64,000 bases of DNA from Labia minor (taxonomy: Eukaryota; Arthropoda; Insecta; Dermaptera; Spongiphoridae), in contig OY720345.1 in the NCBI GenBank assembly GCA_963082975.1, positions 56,092,528 to 56,156,527 of the forward strand. Reading direction: 5' to 3'. The position numbers and the translations under genes were made by a program. Of the stretch, positions 10,915-22,286 are shown piece by piece; position 1 is the stretch's first letter, and every line of letters begins with the position of its first letter. The notes beneath the pieces are model-generated. The model had not been told where the DNA came from and did no database searches. It saw nothing but the letters and a program-made list of their open reading frames with translations.

Positions 10915-11583
10915 TATAGAGGAGACTTTCGACAAGTGGAGAGAATGTATATACAGCCCTATTTTCCCGACCCCTTTTTGCATTTTCGAGCTAAATTAAA
11001 TTTGTCATGTGGGCATTACGATGAACACTTCAATTAGTGAAAATGATCTAGATTCTCTCAAAAAATTTCGAAAACAATTCCAAAAACTGATTTTTTTCCC
11101 CTTTTCTACTATTTTTAAATATAGAACATAAGCAAGAATTAAAAAAAGTATTATTAATTTATTCTTTATTTCTAGTTACTGTACAAGGTGTTTAAGATAT
11201 TATTTAACAGTAATTCAGCAGGTGTTCAAACAGAAATGGTTGTCTGCAGATTGCAGGGATTGCTGAACTTGCTCTGGAACAAACGCTGACCATTTGAAGT
11301 TCAAACTAGCATTATCTATGAGGTCTATAAATCTAAATTTTCTTTAACATGTGTAAATCTCCAATCATCACTTGGGTGTTCAAAATCTCCTCACCCTATG
11401 TTCACTCACGAAATTGGACATTTTCCCGCTGGGCATAAAAATAGACGTAGGGACAAACAGATTTTCCTGAAGGTTTTTAAAAAAATCTCCGATGAATCTT
11501 AATCTTCTGGCTGCTTAATGACACCTTGAGAAATGTTCTAGTGTCTAGAAACAAAGTGTCCAGTTTCTCCGGTCTCCTCTATA
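10915..11583. mobile_element. TIR-bounded non-autonomous DNA element (candidate)
   Basis: The inverted ends are tatagaggagac (10915-10926) and gtctcctctata (11572-11583). The sequence between them has a higher G+C content than its surroundings and no long frame. The flanking TA dinucleotides are compatible with a TA target duplication, but the surrounding TA-rich DNA makes this weak. No second copy was seen in the window. Confidence 0.4.
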
Positions 11584-13488
11584 TATAGTATATTATTTAT
11601 CTATATAATGTATATAAATTTAAATATTTTTTCTTTGTTTTATTATTATGATTTTAAATTCTTTACTGAAACACTCAATATGGCTGGAACCAATAGAATC
11701 AATCATAATGTTTAAGCTATATTGGCTTAATAAAATATTTCCAGTGTAAGTCTAAATGTAATTTCTAAAACTTCTATTATAATTGAAAATAATCACCTTG
11801 GAAAGATGAAGTTGGATGTTTCGAATTAGCTGAAAATTTCCCCCAAACCACATGTTAAGTTTACCTATTTAATGTACGTCAATTTTCGTGCTTTGAATAA
11901 AGTTGATAGTTGATATTCTTGATTAAGACATATTGTCATCAATAAAGTGGCAGGTACTCATGAATTGATTTATCCTCTCTATTGACTTCTAAATCCTGAC
12001 AAGAGAGAGTTATGATTGTATTATATTGATCGAACTAAGTGACCAAACTAAATATAAATTCTATGTGTTTACATTTTCCAGTAAAAATATAAAAGGAGTT
12101 AACTAGATTATGCTAAAAAAAATTGAGATATTAATTATTATGAATTATACATTTATTTAAAGTAGATGTAAAATTAAATATGAGCTTTTTTCTTTTGTTT
12201 CTAGTTTAGTGATGGGAAATCTTTTTTATTTATGTAATTAAAGTAATTATATGCATGAAATTAAAAATGTATTAAAAGAATTGAGGTATAATAAATAACT
12301 GTTTTCCTGCTTTTGAGGCACCCCATATATTGTTGTGTAAAAAGTCTTTCTCAAGTTTCGTTAAAACGTTTTATTGATTTAAACTATTTAAATGACATTC
12401 CTCTTAATGCCCTATGGTGTTATTGGAAAAAATAGCGAATTCGATAAATATGTTTTTGAGTTAAGTTTAAATATTTAATTTTTTAAACTTGTTTTATCAG
12501 ATAATGTTTATCCAAACCACCTTGAATCATTATAATGTTGATTAATTTCATTAATTAGAAAAAAAACAATTAAAATGATTTTTCTCACAAATGAATTTTC
12601 AATAAAATATCTAAATTAACTTAATACAATATTTATATTTGATTAAAATAAAATGTTAAATTATTTTTTAAATAATTATTCTTCTGTGAAATTTTCACAC
12701 TGATCCAATGAAATGTGTTTATATGAAAACCAATTGGGAAAAAACAGGTACGCGCTCGGTTGACATTATAAAAGTTGATATAAGAAAATTAGGAGATGAA
12801 AAATATTGGATGGAGAAGTAGGGTTTAGGGTAGGGTTTAACTCAACGCCTAGGAACTGCGAGTACAGGTAGATTTTCATAAAATAAAATTATATAAATAT
12901 TAAAGAGTAATAAAAAAAGAAAACAAATAAATAGTTAGTTTTGATAAACTGTTTACAGAAACGGTTATAGGGTTTTGAGCGCCCGGGTAAAACAAAATTT
13001 GGCTCCCTTTTATAAAAATTTCATTTAAATAATGAATGTAAAAATATTTTATTTTTATATCGGCGCCCATCAAAATATCGCACCCCAGACGGTTTCCGAT
13101 TTGCTCTTTATAAAGTTGAAAAAATCGCACACAAGCAAATGAAAAAAGAGAATACTAATTAAATATAAGTAATAGATATACAAACATTTTCAACTTTTAA
13201 ATTTTAATAAAGAAAATGATTATATTAGCAATTATTTATATTTGAAAATCAATCAATGAGTTGATCAGTGAGTCAATGAGTCATCAGTCATAGATAGTGA
13301 TATCTAAGAAATTAATTTTTTCAAAATTGAAATCTTCTTCCTGTAATTAAAGAATTTAAATTAACCAAATTATTGGATTGATATTCTCATTTACTCTCTC
13401 TCTATTTCTCTCTGATGAAATGTTTCATTTGTTTCATGTATGTTCTATTCTTAACCTAAAGAATTTTATTAAGAAAGAAAGTTATTTT
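11584..13488. other. Region without recognisable genes
   Basis: A+T-rich DNA with a more G+C-rich patch at 12960-13110, where 'gcgcccgggtaa' and 'cggcgcccatc' look like worn transposon ends. The 76-codon minus frame at 12900-13130 overlaps that patch and is not convincing. A telomere-like 'tagggt' repetition near 12820 is only two units. Confidence 0.35.
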
Positions 13489-13611
13489 TGAAGTGAAACT
13501 TCTTTAGCGGCGTCCTGACATTTGGTTGAGAATGGAGAGTGAATTGAAAAATTGAAATTTCGTAACGCAAGAGAGAAAATAGATATAGATATAACGAGTG
13601 GGAATGAGATA

Positions 13612-13749
13612 GCCTCTATCTGCGTCTCCCTTTTGTGCGGTCTTTCGTTCTTGAGAAAGAGGCTATCTGCGTCTCCCTTTTGTGCCGTCTTTCGTTCTTG
13701 AGAAAGAGGCTATCTGCGTCTCCCTTTTGTGCGATCTTTCGTTCTAATA
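13612..13749. repeat. Minisatellite, 47-bp unit, about three copies
   Basis: The unit contains 'ctatctgcgtctccctttt' followed by 'gtctttcgttcttgagaaa'. The copies differ by only one or two bases. The array is far more G+C-rich than the surroundings. A 71-codon plus frame spans it because 47 is not a multiple of three and no stop happens to occur. It is not protein-like. Confidence 0.85.
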
Positions 13750-13775
13750 CCCACTCGCTAGGTCCAAAGTCCATG

Positions 13776-13789
13776 GCGCGCATGCGCGC
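13776..13789. promoter_or_regulatory. CpG-rich palindrome matching the NRF-1 consensus
   Basis: A 14-bp perfect palindrome, GCGCGCATGCGCGC, contains GCGCATGCGC, the consensus site of NRF-1 (insect homologue Ewg). It stands out in DNA that is about three quarters A+T and follows the minisatellite directly. That suggests a CpG-rich promoter-like patch of about 250 bp, but no transcript can be placed from sequence alone. Confidence 0.4.
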
Positions 13790-13893
13790 GAGTACGTTGA
13801 CGCGGAATAATGTTTCTCAGCCTCTACTGGGTCAAAGAATTAAAAATTAGTATGACTTATGATCAAAAGAGGGCGAGATCTCCACCTTGTCCA

Positions 13894-14407
13894 GTAGATA
13901 TCGCAATTAAATACAATTTGAATTTAAATATATATTAATTTCAAAATTTGCCTAAACATTTATAAAAATAAATATACATATGAAATTTGTTATTTTTTTT
14001 TAATATTAAAAAATATTTAATTTGAGATTAATTATATGTAAAAAGATCAACTATCAAATAGATTCAAACTTTTATTTTCTTTGATTAGATTATAATTAAA
14101 TATTATTTATATTATTTAAAAATTATTATTTTTCTATTTATTAAGGATGTCTATTAAAAAATTGTAATTAACCTTATCATATGTCAAATATTATAGCTAA
14201 GTTTTTTTGAATTTTTTAAAATTTTTTATATAATTAACCTCAAATTAAATATTTTTTAATATTAAAAAATAACAAATTTCATATGTATATTTATTTATTT
14301 TTAATATTAAACGTATTTCATATGTATATTTATTTTTATAAATGTTTAGGCAAATTTTGAAATTAATATATATTTAAATTCAAATTGTATTTAATTGCGA
14401 TATCTAC
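13894..14407. mobile_element. Foldback (long inverted repeat) element
   Basis: The outer arms begin 'gtagatatcgcaattaaata' (13894) and end with its inverse (14407). Pairing continues inward for about 140 bp through the 'ttgcctaaacatttataa' block and its inverse. The right arm carries an extra internal duplication of roughly 40 bp. No frame is present. It is probably a MITE or foldback element of unknown family. Confidence 0.7.
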
Positions 14408-14896
14408 TTGAGCAAAGCAAACACAATGGTGAAGGCCCCGCCATCTCTTGAGTTGTCTTGACCTAAAGCCAAGCGTGGTCGTTGGTTACGCCCTCTTAGG
14501 GACAATCATTTCTATCTCGGAGCCACGGATGTAAACCTTTACCTACGCATCAGTACGTGAGAGAGGCATATTACTTTTGAGCTATCGATAAATATTTCTA
14601 CCTATCGCTGCTATACATGTAAGTCATATATAAAAATTGATATTTATATATATATATATATATATCGTGAAATAATTAAAATTCTCAAGTCAAATATACA
14701 GCGTGCACGCATACCGACGCATGTAATTGTGTGTGTGAACATGGTCGGCGATTCACACGCCAACACATACAGTTATGTGCGTCGATGACCATTCACGTTA
14801 TTTATCCGAATCTCAACATTACTTTAACATTACTAAATCAATTTAAAATTATTATTGCATTTAAAACTGCTTTTCTCTACTCCACAGATTTCACTA

Positions 14897-15300
14897 TGCC
14901 GAAAAAAAATAACGACCAAAATTTAGACGATATTATTTATTTCATACACCGTTCACTACTGGTTTATAGCCACACAGGTGCTAATGCACTTGAACGAGGC
15001 GAAGATAAAATCCCTCTAATTCTCGGGGGAGATTTTAATGTAAATTTTGGATCTGATGATTCGTTGCCGTTGATCAACTTTCTTCGAGAAACATTTGGTC
15101 TGCTTCTAAATAACGATCCCAAGGAATCAACAACAAAATCTGGAACTACAATAGATGCTGTTTTTACACGTTATATAGAAAATATAGAATCACGAACATA
15201 TATATCTTATTTTAGTTATCACAAGCCATTAATATCAGTATTACCAATTGAAGCACCAACCGACAATAGTACAGGCAATGTAGATATGATGATAGAGTAG
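14897..15300 (+). pseudogene. Endonuclease/exonuclease/phosphatase-like fragment
   Basis: An open frame carries IPLILGGDFNVNF followed about 35 residues later by STTKSGTTIDAVFTRYI and SYFSYHKPLISVL. GDFN is the conserved metal-site motif of the endonuclease/exonuclease/phosphatase (EEP) fold. The later H-K-P stands where the family usually has S-D-H-x-P, here with Tyr in place of Asp. Such modules are known in LINEs and Helitron-type proteins, and in some arthropod PIF1-helicase-like proteins. I think the last is closest, from memory. Only the C-terminal part is present. The ATG at 14897 follows 'ctccacag', so an exon boundary is possible. The frame upstream (14731-14890) looks non-coding. 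Confidence 0.55.
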
Positions 15301-16619
15301 ATAATAATAATAATAAAGCGAATATTTGTTACGAAAATTTTATACTGTTATATGTCTTTCGAAATGATCCCTTTATTTTTCTCTATTTCTCTCTCACTCA
15401 CACTCTCAACTAAAATTTCTCTTATTCTCTAGATTCTAAGAAGTTTCACTTCCGCCACGTGTACGATGCTGCACATTTTGCTTTTTTTATAAGAAAAGTT
15501 CAATATTTTAATTTTAATATCAAAATAAAAAAGAGAAAATATCTCTAAATAAACTGAAAGAGATAAAACCGAAGGATATAACACATTAATCTCAAACGTT
15601 AATACCTATTATGACATGATTATTGTTGTTAATGGTGACCAGGACTATTAGGTAGTTATAGCATAAATTACAGTTTTATTCTTTAAATAAGAACTACATA
15701 CTAAAATTTTAAAAACAAAGCCAACTTTATTAAAACAAAAATAAAAACTTATAAAGTTGAAATTGTTAAATATTTAATTAGGTAAGTTTTAAGAATTAAT
15801 AGAGTATATGACTTAACTAATATATTTACATAAATGTGGGTCTATATGAATATTTCCCTCGATTTACTAAATTGTTTGAGAGGTTTAATTTTTCACTGTT
15901 AAGGAAAGGTAAAAGCTCGCCATATCCCTTGCACTCAAAATATAACTGAAGTAGACACGCTTCATTTGGACGCGTAGGTGGTTATTATCGTTCTCCAGTC
16001 CCTTTCCCAAACCAAAAGGGTTAGTTTTTGAGATATATAAAGCGCACCAAATCCCTAACCGTATCATTCCCTGGGTTTTACCTTAAACCTAAGTAAATGA
16101 CGAAATTTATATCATTTCTAACTAAAAATATAAGAAAAATGATGAATATATATTTATTGATATTTTAAATTTTTTTATATATTTTTATATAAAGATAAAA
16201 TTAATAATAAGATGGATGTAGTCAAATAAAAGGTATTTATGGCATTTATCGATTAGTGAGGGAGGAAAAAAAGTATTTTATGTAAATTTGTAAAAAAAAA
16301 TCATTGTCATCATAAATAAGGATAATAGTGTTTTTTATTTTTTTTTTTATTTTTGATCTATATTGTATTTATTGTTTTGTAAACCCTGCCAACAAAGGTA
16401 GCAATAAATAATTATAAAGAGTGCATAGTAAATTTCTAAAGTAAATAGATGAATTCAACAATTTAAATTATGTATTGTATTTAAATATTATAATATGATT
16501 TTGTGTGAAAAGGTAGTTAAGTGAAATATCAGTTAAAAAGAAATAAAAATAAAATTAGATAATTAAATTGAGCCTGTAAAAGTAAAAATCAATTTAATTT
16601 TTACATTGTAGTCGTAAAC
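15301..16619. other. Region without recognisable genes
   Basis: There is a pyrimidine-rich CTCT stretch at about 15375-15430. A more G+C-rich island at 15880-16085 carries a 60-codon minus frame (15885-16067) with no recognisable motif. Neither supports a gene call. Confidence 0.35.
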
Positions 16620-16795
16620 AATGATTGTAATTGAATGCTTTTAAATTGTGTAATTTACCTCAAAAAGGGAAATAAAATAATAAACAAATATGTATAAATG
16701 TTTTTTTTCCTCTAACCCAAATAAGGGGAGGATAGATATATACCTGAATCTGTATATAATCTCTTAAATGAATAAATAAATAAATAAAATACTCC
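16620..16795 (+). repeat. LINE-like 3' ends with (AAAT)n tail
   Basis: The 'tgtaattgaatgcttttaaa' block at 16625 is paralogous to the DNA flanking the hAT element at 27.8/31.2 kb. It is followed by 'aataaggggaggatagatat' and a run of AAAT units. The second block and tail recur at 20.06 kb. A conserved short 3' block plus a simple repeat tail is typical of non-LTR element 3' ends. No coding part is attached. Confidence 0.5.
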
Positions 16796-18147
16796 AGCTG
16801 AGATCTTACATATTAAATAAATAAAAAATTGTGTTTGTTTTTTTTTACTATCTCACACAGACAATTATTTATTAATTTTAATTTATAATTTATAATTTAT
16901 TAAATTTAATTTATATATAACTAGCTGCTACGAGCGCCTTCGGCGCTCTCCACACCTAGACGGGGGCTCCGCCCCCTGAACCCCCCCCCCCCCCCCGAGT
17001 GATGAGATACACCTCTTTACTGCATGATAACAGGCGTTTCCCGATTACAACCTCGATTTAAATTTTTCTCAAATATTATTATCCTTCGTGATTACATTCA
17101 ATTTTTCTACATATTCAAATTCTACATTTTGTATATAGATTTTGTTACTAAATATTTTTTCTTATCACTAATAATTTCAATCTGAATTAGAAGAAAATTA
17201 GAAATTACCTCCTCTTCCAGCCCATTTACCTATCCAGGCATCTTAATTTCTTAACACTCCGTTTTTTTTAAATTTAAAATAGAAAGAGAGAAATAGTTTT
17301 AAATTATATTCGAATGGTCTATTATATTCTATATATCAGTATTTTTTTCTGAATTTAATACCAAGTTGATATTCAAAATTTTCCATTCGTTATGCATATG
17401 ATTGATTACATGTGTTAAAATTTAAAAAAATTCAAATATTCTAATTTTTAATTTTATATATAATTTAATATTATCTATATATTTAATACGATAGTGTCCG
17501 TCTGTACGCAAAAAACTCCAGAGCCTAAACTACAAGGAGTAAGGTAACCAAATTTTTCTGAGGTGAAGGGTACCTCAAATGATGAAAAATAAAAAAGAAA
17601 TTAGAATCTTAGGTAACTGCTGGGCTGAGCTGCGGGTGGTCCATTTTCCAGAAATATATATAAAGGAGAATGTTTGTATGTATGTAATTTGTTTACTTTT
17701 TTGCTGTCATAGAAACAGATATATATATAATTAGAACCTCTCTCTCTCTCTATTTAAAATTTTAAAAAATGGAGTGTTCTAGCCAAATTAAGAAATTTAA
17801 ATTCCTTATGCAACATTGATAGGTAAATGAATTGGACTGGAAGAGGAGACATGTGATTAGAGAAATTGGGGAAAAATCAACCGAAATGTAATTAAACAAA
17901 AAAATTCAAGAATTATGCTACGGATACGACTTACATACAATTAACATACAAAATGTAGAATTTGAAAAAGTATAAATATTTAAATACTTAAGATCTCTAA
18001 TCACGAAGGATAATAATATTTGAGAAGAATTTAAATCGACGTTGTAAATGAGTAACGCCTGTTATTATGAATTAAAGGGGCTTATCTCATCAAAGAGGAT
18101 CAAAATTAAAATTTATAAAACAATTATTTTTCATGTTGATCGATGAC

Positions 18148-18303
18148 TAGGGTGACCATATTTCGAAAACACCAAACCGGGACAAACGGTATTTTTTAGA
18201 ACTAAATTGAAAAAATTTTGAAAAAAAAATTACGAAATGTCCTAAATATTGAAAAAACATTTTTGGGACAGAGCACCTAAAGACGGGACGTTTGGTCACC
18301 CTA
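18148..18303. mobile_element. hAT-type MITE nested in Helitron D3
   Basis: It has the same TAGGGTGACCA inverted ends as at 6215-6396, with the 8-bp duplication tcgatgac on both sides (18140-18147 and 18304-18311). It is shorter than the sister copy by about 25 bp. The shared site shows it was carried by the ancestral Helitron. Confidence 0.8.
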
Positions 18304-18311
18304 TCGATGAC

Positions 18312-18640
18312 TCTGGGAGACGAGAGTAGATTTGGAGAATTTGTGATATTAATATTGTTCGCAGCATTTATAGGCCAAAAGAAGATGAGATCACAGGGGG
18401 ATGGCGGAGATGGCATAACGAGAAATAATGTCCAGTTAAGGTTATAAAATCAAGAAGGCTGGGATGGGAAGGGGACGTGGTTGGAATTGGAGAAACTAGA
18501 AACTAGAAACATCCGGTGGGTGGACAATGAAGGAAGGGACATGGGAGAGATGGGACAGGGTAGGATTTGGTTGTAGCTCAGGATAGGGACGCTTAGAGAA
18601 ATGTGGATGCTGCGGCTAAGAACTTTCGAAAACTGTAGAC
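18312..18640 (+). pseudogene. LINE C-terminal segment carried inside Helitron D3
   Basis: This is the counterpart of the segment in D1, with broken frames resembling a non-LTR polyprotein tail. The 89- and 93-codon minus-strand frames over this stretch are antisense and not genes. Confidence 0.55.
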
Positions 18641-19370
18641 ACAGAGTTAGATAAATATAACATATACAATAATAATATATAATTAATTTACTGATTAAAT
18701 TAAAATATATTTTACAAGAAAACAAATACATGTCTTATCTACTTATACTGAATGAAACAAAATGGATGAAAACCTTTTACATACAGACTTTTTTTCAACC
18801 AAATACTATGTATCACTCGGGGGTACAGGGGGCGGAGCCCCCGTCTAGGTGTGAAGAGCGCCGAAGGCGCTCGGAGCAGCTAGTTTTTTATTAATATCAT
18901 ATCAAAAAAGAGAATTTATTAAAAATTAAAAATAAAAAAAGAAGCCTATTAATAAAAAAATATAATTGAATACAATAATTTTGATTTAAAACAAATTTTA
19001 ATTTTAAAAAAATACTCAATATAAAAAAGACATAAATTTAAAACATCTCGTTTATATCATTTGTCTAAAAAACATATTTTAATTAACCAAGAAATCATTT
19101 TTGCACTTAAAATATATTTGTAATAATAATTGATACAAAATCAAAAATAATATAATTTAGTTATTTTAATTTACGTTTTGAAAATATTTTTGTATTCATA
19201 AAACATTAAAAATAATTTATTCTGTTTTTTAACCTTTCACTTTCAAATAGAAAAGAAGAAATATTCAAATATATAGAAAGAATAAATAAAAATTAAGTTA
19301 TATATGATCTAAATATTTTATTAAATAAATTAAAATGAGAACTTTTAGAATAAATTATTTAATTGAATTG

Positions 19371-19510
19371 ATAACGGAATTTTGTAAATTAAACCACATA
19401 TTGATATTTGTTATTGTAAATTTATTCAAAAAATACAAAAATATACACAACGTTTCGATTGCAGAAGTAGCAAATATCAATATGTGGTTTAATTTACAAA
19501 ATTCCGTTAT
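19371..19510. repeat. Perfect 40-bp inverted repeat with 60-nt loop
   Basis: Positions 19371-19410 and 19471-19510 are exact reverse complements over all 40 bases. The loop contains 'caacgtttcgattgcagaag'. A transcript would form a fully paired hairpin. It lies inside Helitron D2. The 69-codon frame over it is incidental. Confidence 0.9.
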
Positions 19511-20039
19511 AAATAAAAACAACCACCAAAGCTTTAATAAATAATTTAATATAATTGAATTGATATTTGAATATTAGAATTTAAAATAAAAAGTGAAATA
19601 TTACAATAATTTTTAAATTCTGAGCAAATGTCAAATTTTCGCCACCAGCGCCTCTATGATCTAGTATGGTTACTAAACTATTTTTAATTAATTAGCACCC
19701 CCTGGACACACCTTACCAATTAGCGGTTTAATAAAAGAAGTCTGACATGCCCTGAGACCTACTGAATATGCATAAAAAATTTCATAAGAATCGGTCCAGC
19801 CGTTTCGGAGGAGTATCATTTCAAAGTTTTGTGACACGAGAATTTTATATATAAGACAAGAAGATATATGTGTTAATTAATCCAATTCAAATTCCGAGAT
19901 AGTCGAGTGGAGACACTCCAGCTAATATTTTTTTGTATTTTTTCTGTTTCTATTTTTAGATATATGGATTTTTAAAAAGAATTTAATTCCTGTTATGTTA
20001 AATTTTTTTTTTTTTTTTTTTTTAATTTTATCTGTTGTT

Positions 20040-20160
20040 TTCTTTTTTTGTAAATGCTCCACCCCAAATAAGGGGAGGATAGAGATATACCGGGTTATAT
20101 ATAATCTCTTTAATTAAATAAATAAATAAATATTTCTTAAATGAATAAATAAATAAAATA
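20040..20160 (+). repeat. LINE-like 3' end with (AAAT)n tail, second copy
   Basis: A T-rich lead is followed by 'aataaggggaggatagagat', 'tatataatctcttt' and two runs of AAAT units, the same arrangement as at 16.7 kb. No coding part is attached. Confidence 0.5.
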
Positions 20161-21400
20161 TATAATTTAATAACATGTTTAATTAATATTTTCATTGTTA
20201 TATATAATAAATAGATGACAATTTTTCACTTTTTGAAACTCTTTTTTAAAGTTAAGATATTCGAAACAATTTATTTTGTTGAATATATTAAAATAATTTT
20301 CGTATATATATTTGTCAACAAAATTCACTAAATAAATGATGATCATTAAAATATTAAAATACATATAGTCCTTAGAAAAAATTTCAGTCATGTAATATTA
20401 TTTGAGTGTTTTAATAACCAGTACCTGGTTCACCGAGCCACCGGTCGGTCAATAAAAAAAAATGATTCCTTATTATCGGGTTTGGCTGATAATATTAATA
20501 CCTGGTTCAACGAGCCGTCGTTCAAATAATTTAAAAGAACATAAATTAAAAAAAAATATTAATAAAACATAAAGCCCTTAAACGTACCTATTAATGCACA
20601 AAAGTATGGCCTGTGGATATAAAATAATAAATATTTCGTAATTTTATTTCACTTAACTGAAAAATTTCATAATTTTTTCATTCCTCCCGCGCTCTCATTC
20701 AAATAATTCAAAATGGATTTTAAAAATGGTGCCAGGTGCCAGGCCGGTTTTTTTATTTCAATTAGTTCATTTAAGGGACACTTTGAAGCAGCAGCGCTAA
20801 ACGCTGTTTCAAAAAAATAACATTGCGTGTCCACCACAGAGCATCCGTATCAGAGGGGATCACTCAATGCTATTTTTTTCTCACCCTTAGTGATGGCAAG
20901 TGATGGCAAGGATGGCAAACAGGTTGGACATGTGGGAGCGTTTTTACCGACCGGAGAGAGGGGCATTTTTAAATTTTTTTGTATGAATATTGTGAATTTA
21001 AAAATTATTTATTGAGATATAAAATTAGCATTACAGAAATAAAATATGCTTTTTTCAAATATCCAAATAAATAATTTAAATTAACAGAAAACTTCACCTA
21101 CTTTTATGTAATTTACATAAATAAAATAAACGAATAATGTTCTTGTTAATATTTAATATGTATGGATTAAAAATTTTCTTCAATGCCAATATTTGAAACG
21201 AGAGAAACACATAAGAATTGTTCTTAGTGAGAAGGAAATTTATAAATAAATAAATAATCATTTCTATTTCCAAAAAGATCACAAGAAATCCATAAATCAT
21301 TGATTAACTAAGAATAATTAATCCAACGCATTTTTAATCATCTAAGTTTATCAAAAAACTGAATTACGAACATTTGGGTAAATTTATAAATGAAAAAAAT
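20161..21400. other. Region without recognisable genes
   Basis: Two blocks related to sequences at 0.55 and 24.7 kb ('cgggtttggctgataatatt') lie near 20.48 kb. A more G+C-rich patch at 20780-20965 carries a 62-codon frame from 20827 with no recognisable domain and no splice context I trust. The rest is A+T-rich. Confidence 0.35.
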
Positions 21401-21690
21401 GTGGGATGTCTCCGGTCGGCTATCATGCAAATTCCAATTGGATAAATTAACACATATATATTATATTTAAATGAAATTATAAATTAAAATTAATAAATAG
21501 TATTTATTAAACCAGCGCGAGTTTGGCTCTTTGTTGAGGGCATCTGGTCACATGCTGGCGCGTGATTGTTAGTCAACGTGCTAAAAAATTAATTCCGGTA
21601 CTTTTAGCGATTCAACCAAGCTGAAATACTATATATAGCAGTTTTATGCAATTTTTAAACATGTGAAAAACGATAAAAGATATACTGAGA
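21401..21690 (-). mobile_element. Dispersed element family C, copy 4 (partial)
   Basis: It runs from a worn terminal block at 21401 through the 'gcgcgtgattg' and 'agcgattcaaccaagctgaa' blocks to 'tatagcagttttatgcaatt'. The other half of the element is absent. Confidence 0.6.
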
Positions 21691-22033
21691 GGAGTATGTG
21701 AATATATTTGATTTAATAGTGCTTATTGTGAATTTCTATATTGCTGTGAAATTTGTATTTATTTATCAAATATTAAATAATTTAACTTTGATATTTGATT
21801 TGTTACAATGTAATTTAAATTATTTATCAAACAATTTATAATAAATTTTTCAATGTTATTTGTGTTAAATGTTAAATAAAATTTATATTTATATTTATGC
21901 TGGGTTTGTTTCGAATATTATATGCACGGATACTCTATGTACGGATGGTATGTCGAGTTTGATATTCAAATAATTGCAGGGAATTCGGAAGGCCTGTGGG
22001 AGGGGGTGATCTTTGGTCATTTTTTTTTTTGCG

Positions 22034-22090
22034 GTGCCATCTATTGGACGCCTGAAGAGTCGACTTTTTTCATGTAACGCCATCTGGTGT
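22034..22090 (-). promoter_or_regulatory. Two CTCF-like motifs upstream of the zinc-finger gene
   Basis: On the minus strand CCAATAGATGGCAC (22034-22047) and ACACCAGATGGCG (22078-22090) match the core of the CTCF consensus (CCAnnAGrkGGC). They are spaced about 44 bp apart and lie about 200 bp before the start codon, in a G+C-richer patch that ends at about 22170. Binding is inference. Confidence 0.4.
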
Positions 22091-22286
22091 TCGAGTTACA
22101 CCGGTCCCATTGAGCTGATACCCCCCTGGTGTCCACTCCCTGGTGCGTGTCACCTACCTGGTTGCTATCTTAAAGTCAAATATTTGGTTGTTATTTTATA
22201 TATTAATCAAAATCAAAATTTAAAACATTTATATTACATATTACCTAATATATATTTTATAATTGATAATACATTAATCAATTAAA

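Larger units (their letters stand above)
17474..18883 (+). mobile_element. Non-autonomous Helitron, copy D3
   Basis: It starts TCTATATATTTAATACGATA after 'tatta' and ends hairpin + GGAGCAGCTAG before a T run. It is the plus-strand counterpart of Helitron D1 (5603-7070), with which it shares almost its whole length, the LINE-derived segment and the nested hAT MITE. Small length differences suggest short deletions after the copies separated. It is inserted in Helitron D2. Confidence 0.85.
16921..19856 (-). mobile_element. Non-autonomous Helitron, copy D2, host of a second Helitron
   Basis: On the minus strand the 5' end reads TCTTATATATAAAATTCTCG at 19856, a start seen in many arthropod Helitrons. 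It then has 'cctccgaaacggctggacc'. The 3' end is the gagcgcc/ggcgctc hairpin plus CTAG at 16921. Helitron D3 (17474-18883) interrupts it in the opposite orientation. Without D3 it is about 1.5 kb. A related, partly inverted segment at 24.9-25.2 kb reads straight through the D3 insertion point, which confirms the nesting. It has no Rep/helicase frame. A perfect 40-bp inverted repeat lies in the 5' half. Confidence 0.75.
16864..19919 (+). mobile_element. Dispersed element family C, copy 3, split by Helitrons
   Basis: The AT-rich inner part of family C (16864-16920) and its terminal block 'gagatagtcgagtggagac' (to 19919) are separated by about 2.9 kb of Helitron sequence. Compared with intact copies the two pieces are contiguous within family C. 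The Helitron therefore landed inside a pre-existing copy. Confidence 0.6.

Noticed and set aside
12815-12845. Telomere-like tagggt repeats
   Set aside because: Only two imperfect units, inside otherwise ordinary sequence.
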